In this document: one piece after another, positions 25,854-34,953 of the stretch
Layout: every line of letters begins with the position of its first letter
How positions within the stretch are numbered: the stretch's first letter is position 1
DNA from: a bacterium
Lineage (GTDB): Bacteria; Planctomycetota; SZUA-567
Length of the DNA: 56,639 nucleotides
Direction of reading: 5' to 3'
Assembly (NCBI GenBank): GCA_003245715.1
Contig: QKCJ01000017.1
Span: 1-56,639 of the forward strand
Translations under genes and position numbers: made by a program
The notes under the pieces: generated by a model
What the model was told of the DNA's origin: nothing
Database searches by the model: none
The model's input: only the letters and a program-made list of their open reading frames with translations

Positions 25854-28630
25854 CGTGCGTACTCCCCGTTAATCAGCGCTGTGACCTTTCTGATGAACTC
25901 GCAGTCATTGAAGCCGCCTTTATTCATATAAATATTCGCGCCCGCATCGATACCGGCCTGTTTGTCTTCATCGCGGTCCTTATAGGATACAAGCATAATC
26001 GGGAGTTCTCTTCCTTCAGGCGTGGCCCGGAGATTGCGTACAAGTTCGATACCGTTCATGCGCGGCATGTCAATGTCACTGATAATCAGGTCATATTGCC
26101 CGGACCGCGCTTTGATCCAGCCGTCAACCCCGTCAACCGCCGTCTGCACCAGAAAGCCCGCCCGTTCAAGAATCTTGCGTTCCATCTGCCGGACTGTCGG
26201 CGAGTCATCAATAATAAGAATGGTTGACGCTTTGGTATTGGCATCATTGGCGCTGCTGTCCGGGGTAAGGTGGCGTGGGTGCAGCAGCGACTGCAGGCTG
26301 GTTACGACATCATCAATATCAATAACCAGAGCCAGCCGGCTGTCTTCAAGGACAATAACCGAACTGATATTGCGGACCTTGCCAAGGCGCTCGTCAAGCG
26401 GGCGGATAACCAGTTCCCGCTCACCGATAAATTTGTCAACCTTGAGTCCGTAAAGTTTATTGCGGCTGTTGACCACCACCACCGGCTGCTTTTCAAGAGT
26501 CTGTGCCGCGCTGTCACCGAAAATTTTGTTACCCTCAACCAGCGAGATGTTATTCCCGTCATTACTGATATACGGCTTGCCCTCAAGCGAGAGGATTTCG
26601 TCTTTGGTGATCTTGAGCAGGCGTTCGATACGGTTAAGCGGCAAGGCATAGATTTCGCCGCCGATCTCGATAAGCAGAACGCGCGCAACAGACCTTGTAA
26701 CCGGAAGCCGCAGGTGGAAGCTTACGCCTCTGCCCGGTCGGTTCTCGATATTGACATTACCTCCAAGTTCGTGGAGCATATCGCGGACAATATCAAGCCC
26801 CACCCCGCGCCCGGAGATTTCTGAAACCTTTGAAGCCGTGGAGAAACCGGGCAGGAATAAAAATTCCAGAACCTCCTGCTCTGTCAGCTCATTGATACTG
26901 CTTTCTTCATGCAGGCCCTTCTCGCGGATTTTACTGCGCACCTTCTCGACATCAATCCCCCTCCCGTCATCAATGACCCGGACATTAAGGAATCCCGCCC
27001 AGTGCAGTGCCTGCAGGGTGAGGTTGTTTTCGGGGTGTTTGCCGGCGTTTTCACGTTCTTCCGGTGATTGCAGGCCGTGGTCGATAGAGTTGCGCAGGAG
27101 GTGTGTGAGGGGGGATTCGAGTTTGTTTAAAACATCCCGGTCGACCTTGGTTTCCTTGCCGATAACCTGAAACTTCACCCGCTTGCCAAGCTCACGCGAA
27201 AGATCGCGTACCATCCGGTAAAAGCCCTGCACCCCTTCAGAGAACGGCCGCATCCGGCTGGACAAGACTTCATTATACAGCCGCTCGGAAAGTTCCGAGG
27301 CGTTACGCGAGATACTGTCAAACTCATCAATGCGGCTCTGGATGATATTGCTGCAGGCGTTGATGTCCTGCCGCAACTGCTCCAGAAGAACCGTCGCCGG
27401 ATTATCCTCGCCCTTATACAAAGACTCGATATTGCGCAGCGACTCATGCAGCCGGTCATGGCGGGCTTTGAGGTAATGCAGCGACTGCGCGAGTGGTTCG
27501 ATATTCTGTGCCTGCACAATCGTCTCGCCCGCAAGCCCCATGATACGGTTGATGTTTGAGACGGCAACGCGGATGGTCTGATCCTGCTTGCCGCTTCGTG
27601 GGGCGTTGACGGTTGTATTATCAGCTTGCGCCTTGGTCTCAGCCGTGTCTTCGGGGGCTTCAGTTTTTGCAGATGACTCTGGCTGGGGTGTCTGCGTTTC
27701 AGGCTCAGGCGTGTTGTCATTGTGGACTTTGAACGCGCAATTAGCCGTCGGCGCATTTATCGTTGATTGCGGCTGGCTGGCTGAGCAGGGGTCGTTTGAT
27801 TTGATAACGGCGAGTTGCCCGATATAAGGTTGCGGGTCATTCTCCTCAAGCTTGCAGAGGCGCGCCAAGCCGTCAACGGTTTTAAGCAGAATGTCAGCCA
27901 CGTCCGAGCAGACTGTGATCTTGCCGTTCTGCGCGGCGACAAAATAATCCTCAAGCGCGTGCGATAGTTCCGTGACCGGCGTAAGCCCGATTATACGTGC
28001 TGCGCCTTTTAGGGAGTGCGCAGCCCGCATCAGGTTCTCAAGCGAGATACTGTCAGCCGGATTTTCCTCTAGCCCCATGATGTGAGTGGTCAGCGCCTGA
28101 ATGCGTTCTTCCGCTTCAGCGTTAAACATATCAAGCATCATCGGATCAATTTCGATTTTCGGCAGTGCCGTTTTCGTCTCGCTCGTCGAAGGCTCGGTGG
28201 TTTCATTTTTTGGGTCAGTCACATTGGACGAGCTGCCTGCTTTTTCGGTAGCGTCGTGCGTTGCCATTTCAGAGTCACCTGCGGTCGCCACCTGCTGCGC
28301 AGTAATGATAAAGTCATCTGCATTAATATCAGCCATGGTGTCCGCATCATTTGCGCAGCGCTCAAGCAGTTTTTTGACCTTCGGCGCAAGCTCCTGAGTA
28401 AGTATTTTTGTCTCAGCGCATTCATTGCAGAATTTTTTCCAGTTGTCGGTGATCGTCAGAAACGTCTCAAGCCCTGCCAGCATTGCCGCCGCCCGCATCG
28501 CGCCAAGGTTGGTGATGATTTCAGAATTTATCGCTGTCGTCTGCGGGTTGTCATTAATAAGCTTAGCCACTTCCTGCAGGGCAGAAGCCGCCTCACTTTT
28601 AAAGAGTATAATCATCGGGTCGAGACTCAT
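25850..28630 (-). CDS. wspE: CheA/WspE-like hybrid histidine kinase with C-terminal receiver
   Basis: 926 residues. About 165-265: Hpt domain with phosphorylatable His205 (MRAAHSLKGAARIIGL). A Pro/Thr/Glu-rich linker runs to about 350. Then dimerisation and ATPase domains (LTHLLRNSIDHGLQSPEERE, DDGRGIDVEKV, GRGVGLDIVRDML), a CheW-like domain (IYALPLNRIERLL), and a C-terminal receiver (LIIDDSPTVRQM, DLIISDIDMPRMNG). The first 110 residues look like a second Hpt helical bundle whose His position is Gly43, presumably inactive. Kinase plus receiver in one chain is the WspE/FrzE-type arrangement. Start overlaps the upstream gene by 4 bp. Confidence 0.93.
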   Translation of the reverse strand: MSLDPMIILFKSEAASALQEVAKLINDNPQTTAINSEIITNLGAMRAAAMLAGLETFLTITDNWKKFCNECAETKILTQELAPKVKKLLERCANDADTMADINADDFIITAQQVATAGDSEMATHDATEKAGSSSNVTDPKNETTEPSTSETKTALPKIEIDPMMLDMFNAEAEERIQALTTHIMGLEENPADSISLENLMRAAHSLKGAARIIGLTPVTELSHALEDYFVAAQNGKITVCSDVADILLKTVDGLARLCKLEENDPQPYIGQLAVIKSNDPCSASQPQSTINAPTANCAFKVHNDNTPEPETQTPQPESSAKTEAPEDTAETKAQADNTTVNAPRSGKQDQTIRVAVSNINRIMGLAGETIVQAQNIEPLAQSLHYLKARHDRLHESLRNIESLYKGEDNPATVLLEQLRQDINACSNIIQSRIDEFDSISRNASELSERLYNEVLSSRMRPFSEGVQGFYRMVRDLSRELGKRVKFQVIGKETKVDRDVLNKLESPLTHLLRNSIDHGLQSPEERENAGKHPENNLTLQALHWAGFLNVRVIDDGRGIDVEKVRSKIREKGLHEESSINELTEQEVLEFLFLPGFSTASKVSEISGRGVGLDIVRDMLHELGGNVNIENRPGRGVSFHLRLPVTRSVARVLLIEIGGEIYALPLNRIERLLKITKDEILSLEGKPYISNDGNNISLVEGNKIFGDSAAQTLEKQPVVVVNSRNKLYGLKVDKFIGERELVIRPLDERLGKVRNISSVIVLEDSRLALVIDIDDVVTSLQSLLHPRHLTPDSSANDANTKASTILIIDDSPTVRQMERKILERAGFLVQTAVDGVDGWIKARSGQYDLIISDIDMPRMNGIELVRNLRATPEGRELPIMLVSYKDRDEDKQAGIDAGANIYMNKGGFNDCEFIRKVTALINGEYAR

Positions 28631-29319
28631 TGCATACTCCTTGAAAGAGCATGAAAGACCAGATCTTCAGAGAGTAGACCGATTTTTTTACCGTCGTGAT
28701 TAAAGATGCCCGTCGAGAACAAGGTCAGACCCATTTCGGCAGAGACGGGGGTCTCTTCAATCTCCGCCCGTTCGATCCTGACAATTCCGCTCACCTGATC
28801 GGTCGGGAAGATCCATTTGCTGCCGTTGTCATTGAGTACGCAGAAACGGCTGCGCCCCTGATAGCCGCGGCACTCCATGCCAAGCAGTTTCTCAAGTGAT
28901 ACGCATAATTGCAGCTCACCGCGCACACTGCAGAGGCCAAGTAGTATGCCGTCACGTCCATGTTCAAGGCGCCGCACCTTGCAGTCGTTGACAACCTCCG
29001 AATACACAACTGTCGGCAGCGCCAGCCATTCATCGGCAAGCCTGAAGATGCCTACAGAGAGGGTGTCGGATTTGTTTACCGTCCGCTCCTGCGCGATCTG
29101 TTTTGTCCATTCCTGAATCTGTCCGGAGGCTTTGCTGCGGTTGAGGAGCGCCCTTCCTGCGCCGGCAAAAACGGGGCAGTTGCGGCAGTGGATATATTGC
29201 GCAAGCTCAGGGCAGCTGCGGTCGCCGGTGATGCCGATCTTGCGCCAGCAGGGGTTGATGTTGAGCTTGCTCAGATCAAGTTTGTCTATGGGTTCATTTT
29301 TTTTATTTATCTCAGACAC
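28627..29319 (-). CDS. wspD: CheW/WspD-like coupling protein with Cys-rich N-terminal segment
   Basis: About 230 residues. The N-terminal 75 contain CWRKIGITGDRSCPELAQY followed by HCRNCPVFAGAGRALLNR, a Cys-containing segment resembling WspD. A CheW domain follows (GIFRLADEWLALPTVVYSEV, GILLGLCSVRGELQLCVSLE). It should link receptor and CheA. GTG 29319 is chosen over the longer frame at 29367 because GGAGGTGG lies just upstream, giving an 8-bp overlap with the cheR stop like the neighbouring junction. The four Cys could bind metal or a cluster; that is inference. Confidence 0.87.
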   Translation of the reverse strand: MSEINKKNEPIDKLDLSKLNINPCWRKIGITGDRSCPELAQYIHCRNCPVFAGAGRALLNRSKASGQIQEWTKQIAQERTVNKSDTLSVGIFRLADEWLALPTVVYSEVVNDCKVRRLEHGRDGILLGLCSVRGELQLCVSLEKLLGMECRGYQGRSRFCVLNDNGSKWIFPTDQVSGIVRIERAEIEETPVSAEMGLTLFSTGIFNHDGKKIGLLSEDLVFHALSRSMQ

Positions 29320-30097
29320 CGGCCACCTCCTTGCGCAGGGCAAAGGTTCCGCGTACCCCGCAGTCATGCAGATTATTGTTCTGCGCCGAAAGAAGTTCTG
29401 AGTGTCCGGTGAATAATAATCCGCCAGGACGCAGATGGTTGCACAAATTTTTCAGTAGTCTTTCGCGAGCCTGGGGCAGGAGGTAGATCATCAGGTTGCG
29501 GCAGAAAATAAAATCATACTCAGGCATAACGGCGTAACTGTTCTGCGCGCAGAGGTTGCCCTGCGAGAAATGAACTTTACTGCGCACCGAATCACTGATC
29601 TGCCAGTTGTTCTTTTTTTGCGTGAAGAAGATATCCCGAATCTCCTTGTTGTCTTCACGGAATGAATGATGGGTGTACACGCCGGATTCCGCCTGCTCGA
29701 TTGCGCGCGCACTTATATCAATGGCGTCAATCTGAAAATCACGGATAGACTTCAAGATCAGCGCCATGGCTATTGAGTAAGGCTCCTCGCCGGTCGCACA
29801 GGGCGCGGAGAGGATACGGATTTCACCGCGTTTCTTCTGCGCTTCTTCCGCGAGTAATTCAAACGGAAGACGGTCGCGGAAAAACCAGGTTTCCGATACT
29901 GTCAGTTCCTCGACCAGCTCCTGCAGCTCTTCGCTGTTTTGGCAGATATTTTTGAGATAATCGCCGCTGTCACCGATCTCAAGACACTTCATCCGCTGCC
30001 GCAGGACTGAATCAATCTGGGCCTCCGCGCATACCTTAATATTAAGTCCCGTTCTCTGCGCCAGAAGCTCATGCAGCGGCCCGATAATTTTACGCAT
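29312..30097 (-). CDS. wspC: CheR/WspC-like receptor methyltransferase
   Basis: SAM-dependent glutamate methyltransferase for the receptor. N-terminal helical CheR domain, then VEELTVSETWFFRDRLPF, motif I ILSAPCATGEEPYSIAMAL, IDAIDISARAIEQAESG, FIFCRNLMIYL and LRPGGLLFTGHSELL. 262 residues, so it lacks the C-terminal TPR found in Pseudomonas WspC. ATG 30097 is chosen over 30163 because GGGGAGGTGG lies directly upstream and it overlaps the cheW stop by only 8 bp. Confidence 0.92.
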   Translation of the reverse strand: MRKIIGPLHELLAQRTGLNIKVCAEAQIDSVLRQRMKCLEIGDSGDYLKNICQNSEELQELVEELTVSETWFFRDRLPFELLAEEAQKKRGEIRILSAPCATGEEPYSIAMALILKSIRDFQIDAIDISARAIEQAESGVYTHHSFREDNKEIRDIFFTQKKNNWQISDSVRSKVHFSQGNLCAQNSYAVMPEYDFIFCRNLMIYLLPQARERLLKNLCNHLRPGGLLFTGHSELLSAQNNNLHDCGVRGTFALRKEVAGV

Positions 30098-30533
30098 CCA
30101 CCACCTCCCCGCTATTGTTGAGGTATGTCTCAGGCAGAAGGTCGCAAGCGCTGTAGCAGGCAATTATCTCAGCACCGATTTTTGCGCTGCGGACATTTTT
30201 TGCGGCATTATTTATGTGGCTGACTTCAGGCAGAAAATTATCTTCGTTTATTTCAAGTGTGTCGGTGACGCCCTGCGCCATTATTCCGAAGATGTTCTGC
30301 CCGGTCTGGAGGATGACGATGCGTGTTGAGAGTGCGTCGTTGCATCGGCCGCCGTTATGGAGATTCTCAAGATCAATTACGGTGATATTGCTGCCGCGGT
30401 AGTTGATCTCTCCGGCAATGTAGGAGGGTGCCGAGGGCAGTGGCCTGATCTCGACGGTGGGGATGATCTCGACAATCTCGGCGGCTTTTAGTGCCGCTTT
30501 ATGTCCGGCTCGGGTCATTATCAAATACAGCAT
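30090..30533 (-). CDS. wspB: CheW/WspB-like coupling protein
   Basis: 147-residue single CheW domain: ALKAAEIVEIIPTVEIRPLP, IAGEINYRGSNITVIDLENL and IMAQGVTDTLEINEDNF are the usual blocks. It couples the upstream receptor to the kinase. The start overlaps the receptor stop by one base (TAATG), so translation is coupled. Second coupling protein of the operon, as in Wsp systems. Confidence 0.9.
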   Translation of the reverse strand: MLYLIMTRAGHKAALKAAEIVEIIPTVEIRPLPSAPSYIAGEINYRGSNITVIDLENLHNGGRCNDALSTRIVILQTGQNIFGIMAQGVTDTLEINEDNFLPEVSHINNAAKNVRSAKIGAEIIACYSACDLLPETYLNNSGEVVDA

Positions 30534-32788
30534 TATTCAGCCTTGAATCGTGAAATTTCATCTTTAAGTGCGTCAGCGGAGTGGCGCAGGTTATCAGCCG
30601 CTTCATTAAAATTGCGGAATGAATCGGCAAGGTTGTGCGTGATCTCTTTGAGCTGGATCATCGAGTTATTTATCTGGCCCGCCCCGCGTGACTGCATTTG
30701 CATACCGTCGCTGACCTTGCCAAACTGCGGGCGCAGTTCTTCTACCCTGGTGATAACCTCGCTGAGCTGTCCGCTGATTTTGCCGCCGGTATCCACGCTG
30801 TGCTTGACGTCTTCGGTAAAACGATCCATCTCCATAACCCCCACTGAGACCGCCGACTGCATCTCCTGCACCATCTTCTCAATATCAAGCGTCGCCACAG
30901 CCGTCTGGTCGGCAAGGCGTCTGATCTCACGCGCCACCACCGAGAAACCAAGCCCGTACTCGCCAGCTTTTTCCGCTTCAATGGCCGCATTAAGCGATAA
31001 GAGATTGGTCTGTTCCGCGACCTTGTTGATCGTCGTTACAACGGCGTTGATGTTATTGGTCTTTTCATTAATCATCGCCAGCTTCATTGAAATTTTCGAG
31101 GTCTCATCCCACAGCCGCTTGAGCATCTCCTCCATGCCGCTGAGACCCTGACGGCCGGTGTCGGCGATTTCCGCGGTCTGGGCGGCGGTGTCCTGCAGGG
31201 AGGTCATGGTGCGCGCCAGTTCCTGCGAGGTCGCCGAGATTTCCCTGATTGCCGCTGCCATCTGCGAGACATGCCCCTCAAATTCCGACATTGTTGATTC
31301 CTGCGTGCGTGAGGTCGCGCGGATCTGGTTGGCTGAGGATACTAGCTGCACTCCGGATTTCTGCACCTGCGAGACCAGCGAGGTGAGGTTCTGGGTCATC
31401 TTCCTGACGGTTACCCAGAGCTTGTCTATCTCGTAAACCTGAAGGTTGTTGTTGTCAAAGCCTTCGATGGTCTTCAGTTCGATCATCTCGCGCGCCGAGC
31501 TGAGGTTGCCGTCGGCAATTGACTCCGCCGCTTCCATAAACCGTTTGAGCGGGAAGACCACGCGCTTGAGGAGCATACCCGCAAAGGCCGAAGCGATTAT
31601 GATAATAAGGATGCTACCGGCGGCTGAAGTTATCATCATGATGTTGAAATTATGGTCAACCTGATCGGCGACAGCGGTGACTTCGCTGTTATAGCTCAGA
31701 GCAAAAATCGCCCAGTCAAACGGTTCAAAGTAGGTGACCTGCGCCGTCTTTTTTATCGGGTGGGAATTGGGCGTGTCACGCCAGAGCAGTTCAAGTTTTT
31801 GGGTGCTGCCGTCATGGGTCTGTTTGGCCAGCTTGATTCCTTCGCGCACTGGATAGGTACCGTTGACTTCATGGTCGAGGATATTGTCGTTTGGCAGGAT
31901 GTTATTCTGCTCAAGCACCACCCGCCCCGCTTCCTTGTCATATTGTTGCGCACTCGCTCCGCGTCCTCCGCCGCGGATAATGGCGATGTAGCCTTTTTCG
32001 CCAACTTTGAGTGAGGATACCGCGTCGACAATTTCCCCCACCAGCGCACTCATGTCATAACCGATGCCGATCATGCCGATGACCTCTTTTTTCACATCCT
32101 GGTCTTTCCAGATCGGCAGAAAGAGCGCGCAGAAGTATTTGTCAACCGCGAGGATATTTCCGTACGCCGTCTCTCCGCGGATTACCGAGTCGATAATATG
32201 CGTCCAGCCCGAGTCGTTGCGGTTTTGCCAGGTTCCGACCGCGCGTTTGCCGTCAGCCGTTGTCCAGGACGCGGCAAGGCGCAGCATATCGCCTTCTTTA
32301 TTCATCCGCTGCCAGAAGGTGACATCAAAACCTGAGTGCGCGCCTAGGGTGTCGCAGAAAGGACTTGGGCTTTTTGCGTCATAATTAAGCCTGATCTCTT
32401 TATCGCCGACGAAGATTGCAGGCAGGCTGACATTTTTTGTATTATTGGTACCGGCTTTCTTGACCTGGTATTCTTTGTTTTCCTTGAGGGTAATCTCGCC
32501 GAATTCCCTGATATAAAGTCCGGCGCTTTTCTCGGCAGTCCTGAGGGTGTTCTTTATGCGTTTATAATCAAGGTTGCACATCAGCCAGGTGCCACGGGCA
32601 AGGTTTGCGGCCTGTTGCGAGGTGATGGGGCGGATACTCTCGGAGAGTTTGGCTTTCATCGCGCTGGTCTGTGTCACCGAAAGAACGAGATTGATAATCA
32701 TCTGCAGCAGCAGGGTAAGGAAAATCAGGCTGAGGATTCGTTTGCGTAGGGTCTTTTTGTTTTTCATATTTGCCTTTGTTGATTGCAA
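30533..32788 (-). CDS. wspA: WspA-like methyl-accepting chemoreceptor
   Basis: 751 residues. A membrane helix near residues 13-35 is followed by a large periplasmic Cache-type sensor (about 36-385; GEKGYIAIIRGGGRGASAQQ, FEPFDWAIFALSYN). A second helix (about 388-411), a HAMP domain (RVVFPLKRFMEAAESIADGN) and the cytoplasmic signalling helices follow. The hairpin tip EQTNLLSLNAAIEAEKAGEY, then VVAREIRRLADQTAVATLDIE, is the WspA form. No C-terminal pentapeptide tether for CheR is seen. Stimulus unknown; in Wsp systems it is surface contact or envelope stress. Confidence 0.92.
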   Translation of the reverse strand: MQSTKANMKNKKTLRKRILSLIFLTLLLQMIINLVLSVTQTSAMKAKLSESIRPITSQQAANLARGTWLMCNLDYKRIKNTLRTAEKSAGLYIREFGEITLKENKEYQVKKAGTNNTKNVSLPAIFVGDKEIRLNYDAKSPSPFCDTLGAHSGFDVTFWQRMNKEGDMLRLAASWTTADGKRAVGTWQNRNDSGWTHIIDSVIRGETAYGNILAVDKYFCALFLPIWKDQDVKKEVIGMIGIGYDMSALVGEIVDAVSSLKVGEKGYIAIIRGGGRGASAQQYDKEAGRVVLEQNNILPNDNILDHEVNGTYPVREGIKLAKQTHDGSTQKLELLWRDTPNSHPIKKTAQVTYFEPFDWAIFALSYNSEVTAVADQVDHNFNIMMITSAAGSILIIIIASAFAGMLLKRVVFPLKRFMEAAESIADGNLSSAREMIELKTIEGFDNNNLQVYEIDKLWVTVRKMTQNLTSLVSQVQKSGVQLVSSANQIRATSRTQESTMSEFEGHVSQMAAAIREISATSQELARTMTSLQDTAAQTAEIADTGRQGLSGMEEMLKRLWDETSKISMKLAMINEKTNNINAVVTTINKVAEQTNLLSLNAAIEAEKAGEYGLGFSVVAREIRRLADQTAVATLDIEKMVQEMQSAVSVGVMEMDRFTEDVKHSVDTGGKISGQLSEVITRVEELRPQFGKVSDGMQMQSRGAGQINNSMIQLKEITHNLADSFRNFNEAADNLRHSADALKDEISRFKAE

Positions 32789-32810
32789 TTACGCCTGAGG
32801 CGCAGCAGCT

Positions 32811-33530
32811 TTAGAGGAGGATGATGCTTTCTTTTTCAAGCAGGCCGCTGGCGGTTATCAGTGATTCGTACTTTGCCGGAATGGCCGCGGCAAAAAAGTC
32901 CGCACCTTCGACAATAGCGCCCTCAAGCTTGCAGTTGTCAAGATTTGCTCCTGAGAGGTTTGTGCCTGAGAGGTTGCAGTTGGAGAGGTCGCAGTTGGAT
33001 AGATTCGCGCAGCACAGGTCAAAGAGCGAGAGATCCATGCCGCGCAGGATCAGCCCCTGCAGATCGACTGAATGATTCATCGGCGCGTACCACTGATTCC
33101 AGACTTTGACGTTATTAGTCGCTACACATTCGGCGAAAATCCGGTGTGCAGGCTTGATATGCTGCCGGATAGACTGAACATTGACTGTAAACTGGTATCC
33201 CCCGCTTATCTTGTCGGTACGCACCACCGCGCCATGGGCAATAAGCAGCGAATCGCCTTCAATATTGCGGCTGATGGTGATTCTGGCCTCAACCTGCTGG
33301 CTTCTGGCCTGATCTCCAGGACAGCGGAAACGCAGTTCGCGGTTGCCAAGATAGGTGGCCATTCCTTCATAGGTCGGCGGTTTCTGAGCCATGGAGTCTG
33401 TTTTTATCATAATCTGGGCGTATTGGGGCTTTTCACCTTCATTGATAAAGGTCTCAGAGAGGTTTGATTTTTCCGCTTCATGCTCGATAAATTCCATGAG
33501 CATATCAAGTTGCGACTGTTGTCCAAGCAT
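32811..33530 (-). CDS. Possible PilZ-like domain fused to pentapeptide repeats
   Basis: 239 residues, not named. About 55-125 are beta-rich (YLGNRELRFRCPGDQARSQQ, LIAHGAVVRTDKISGGYQFT) and resemble a PilZ-type barrel, but the RxxxR and D/NxSxxG c-di-GMP motifs are not clear, so binding is doubtful. About 165-220 are pentapeptide repeats (LSNCDLSNCNLSGTNLSGAN, LDNCKLEGAIVEGADF) forming a right-handed beta-helix. It precedes the receptor gene by 22 bp and is probably the first gene of the Wsp-type operon, which makes it a candidate input or output partner. Confidence 0.7.
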   Translation of the reverse strand: MLGQQSQLDMLMEFIEHEAEKSNLSETFINEGEKPQYAQIMIKTDSMAQKPPTYEGMATYLGNRELRFRCPGDQARSQQVEARITISRNIEGDSLLIAHGAVVRTDKISGGYQFTVNVQSIRQHIKPAHRIFAECVATNNVKVWNQWYAPMNHSVDLQGLILRGMDLSLFDLCCANLSNCDLSNCNLSGTNLSGANLDNCKLEGAIVEGADFFAAAIPAKYESLITASGLLEKESIILL

Positions 33531-33848
33531 TACCCTGTCTCCGGATGGATTATCTTACCGCTAAACGCACCAACAGCTAAAATTATCCTGAAAACGTGAT
33601 ATAACGCAATTGTTAAAAACCGATCAATGCTTTTTTTTGGCAGGGGTTGATAAATTTTACAAAAAACTGTTGTGCGATACTGACTTTGCTGGTAAGATTT
33701 GTCCTGCTTTGGCAATAGATAAATTCTTGTTTATTTCCAAAATGTCGGAAATGCGGCCGTCCTGAATGTCGCGCATGCTTTTTCCGACTCAACTCAAAAT
33801 AAGGTTACAGGAGTTTTCCGTTTACTTTTTTGATAAGGAGCTTTTATA
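33531..33848. other. Divergent intergenic region between the Wsp-type operon and fba
   Basis: 318 bp holding the leaders of both directions. The aldolase has a strong AAGGAG at 33835-33840. Plausible but weak -35/-10 pairs exist on both strands; none is convincing enough to call. No sigma54 -24/-12 element and no structured RNA was recognised. Confidence 0.5.
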
Positions 33849-34880
33849 ATGGCAATATGCTACAAAGACCTTGGGCTGATGAACACCCGCGCAATGTTTG
33901 CAAAGGCTGTTGACGGCGGTTTCGCTATCCCTGCTTACAACTTCAACAACATGGAGCAGATGCAGGCTATCATCAGCGCTTGTGTTGAGACCCAGAGCCC
34001 GGTTATTCTTCAGGTTTCAGCCGGTGCCCGCAAGTACGCCAACCAGACCCTTCTGCGTTACATGGCTCAGGGTGCTGTTGAGTACGCCAAGGAACTCTCA
34101 GGCGGCAAGGGCGTGCCAATCTGTCTTCACCTCGACCACGGTCCGGACTTTGAAACATGTAAAGCCTGTATTGATTTCGGTTTCTCATCAGTCATGATCG
34201 ACGGCTCACACCACCCATACGAAAAGAACGTGGAAGTAACAGCTCAGGTTGTTGAATACGCTCACAAGTATGACGTTACTGTTGAAGGTGAACTTGGTGT
34301 TCTTGCCGGTATCGAAGACGACGTTACAGCAGCAGAGCACATCTACACCCAGCCTGGCGAAGTTGAAGATTTCGTTGGCAAGACCGGCGTAGACAGCCTT
34401 GCTATCTCAATTGGTACAAGCCACGGCGCATTCAAGTTCAAGCCGGGTCAGGACCCGAAGATCCGTCTTGACATTCTCGAAGAGATTGAAAAGCGTATCC
34501 CTGGCTTCCCGATCGTTCTCCACGGTTCATCATCAGTTCCGCAGGATCAGGTAAAGATCATCAACGAAAACGGCGGCAAGCTCAAGGACGCAATCGGTAT
34601 CGGTGAAGACCAGCTCCGTCTTGCAGCCAAGAGTGCCGTATGTAAGATCAACATCGACTCAGACGGCCGTCTTGCCATGACTGCTGCTATCCGCAAGTAC
34701 TTTGCTGAGCATCCTGATCACTTCGACCCACGCCAGTATCTCGGCCCAGCCCGTGAAGCTCTGAAGGCTCTGTACATGCACAAGAACAACGAAGTTCTCG
34801 GCAGCTCAGGTCACGCCGAAGAGATCTTCCGTGCTATCGGTGGTTGCGGCGCAGGCGGTTGCTGCGGCTGCGGTGCATAG
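33849..34880 (+). CDS. fba: Class II fructose-bisphosphate aldolase with Cys-rich tail
   Basis: Zinc-dependent aldolase of glycolysis and gluconeogenesis. Seen: AIPAYNFNNMEQMQAI, zinc-ligand LHLDHGPDFETCK, SVMIDGSHHPYEKN, VEGELGVLAGIEDD, YTQPGEVEDF, ISIGTSHGAFKF, and IVLHGSSSVP. 343 residues, ending in GGCGAGGCCGCGA with four Cys (333, 338, 339, 341), which is not part of the aldolase fold. Codon use is strongly biased (many aag, gtt, ctc), and AAGGAG lies just upstream, both suggesting high expression. Monocistronic with its own terminator. Confidence 0.95.
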   Translation: MAICYKDLGLMNTRAMFAKAVDGGFAIPAYNFNNMEQMQAIISACVETQSPVILQVSAGARKYANQTLLRYMAQGAVEYAKELSGGKGVPICLHLDHGPDFETCKACIDFGFSSVMIDGSHHPYEKNVEVTAQVVEYAHKYDVTVEGELGVLAGIEDDVTAAEHIYTQPGEVEDFVGKTGVDSLAISIGTSHGAFKFKPGQDPKIRLDILEEIEKRIPGFPIVLHGSSSVPQDQVKIINENGGKLKDAIGIGEDQLRLAAKSAVCKINIDSDGRLAMTAAIRKYFAEHPDHFDPRQYLGPAREALKALYMHKNNEVLGSSGHAEEIFRAIGGCGAGGCCGCGA

Positions 34881-34953
34881 TCGGTAACGACGCAAAATTT
34901 ACCAGTGGGGCGAAGTTGAGTTATCCGCTGCACAAATTTGGTATAAATCATTT

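Noticed and set aside
30501..31151. Long plus-strand frame opposite the chemoreceptor
   Set aside because: It is a shadow of the MCP coding sequence; its product is Ser/Ile-rich and matches no family, and it has no Shine-Dalgarno sequence.
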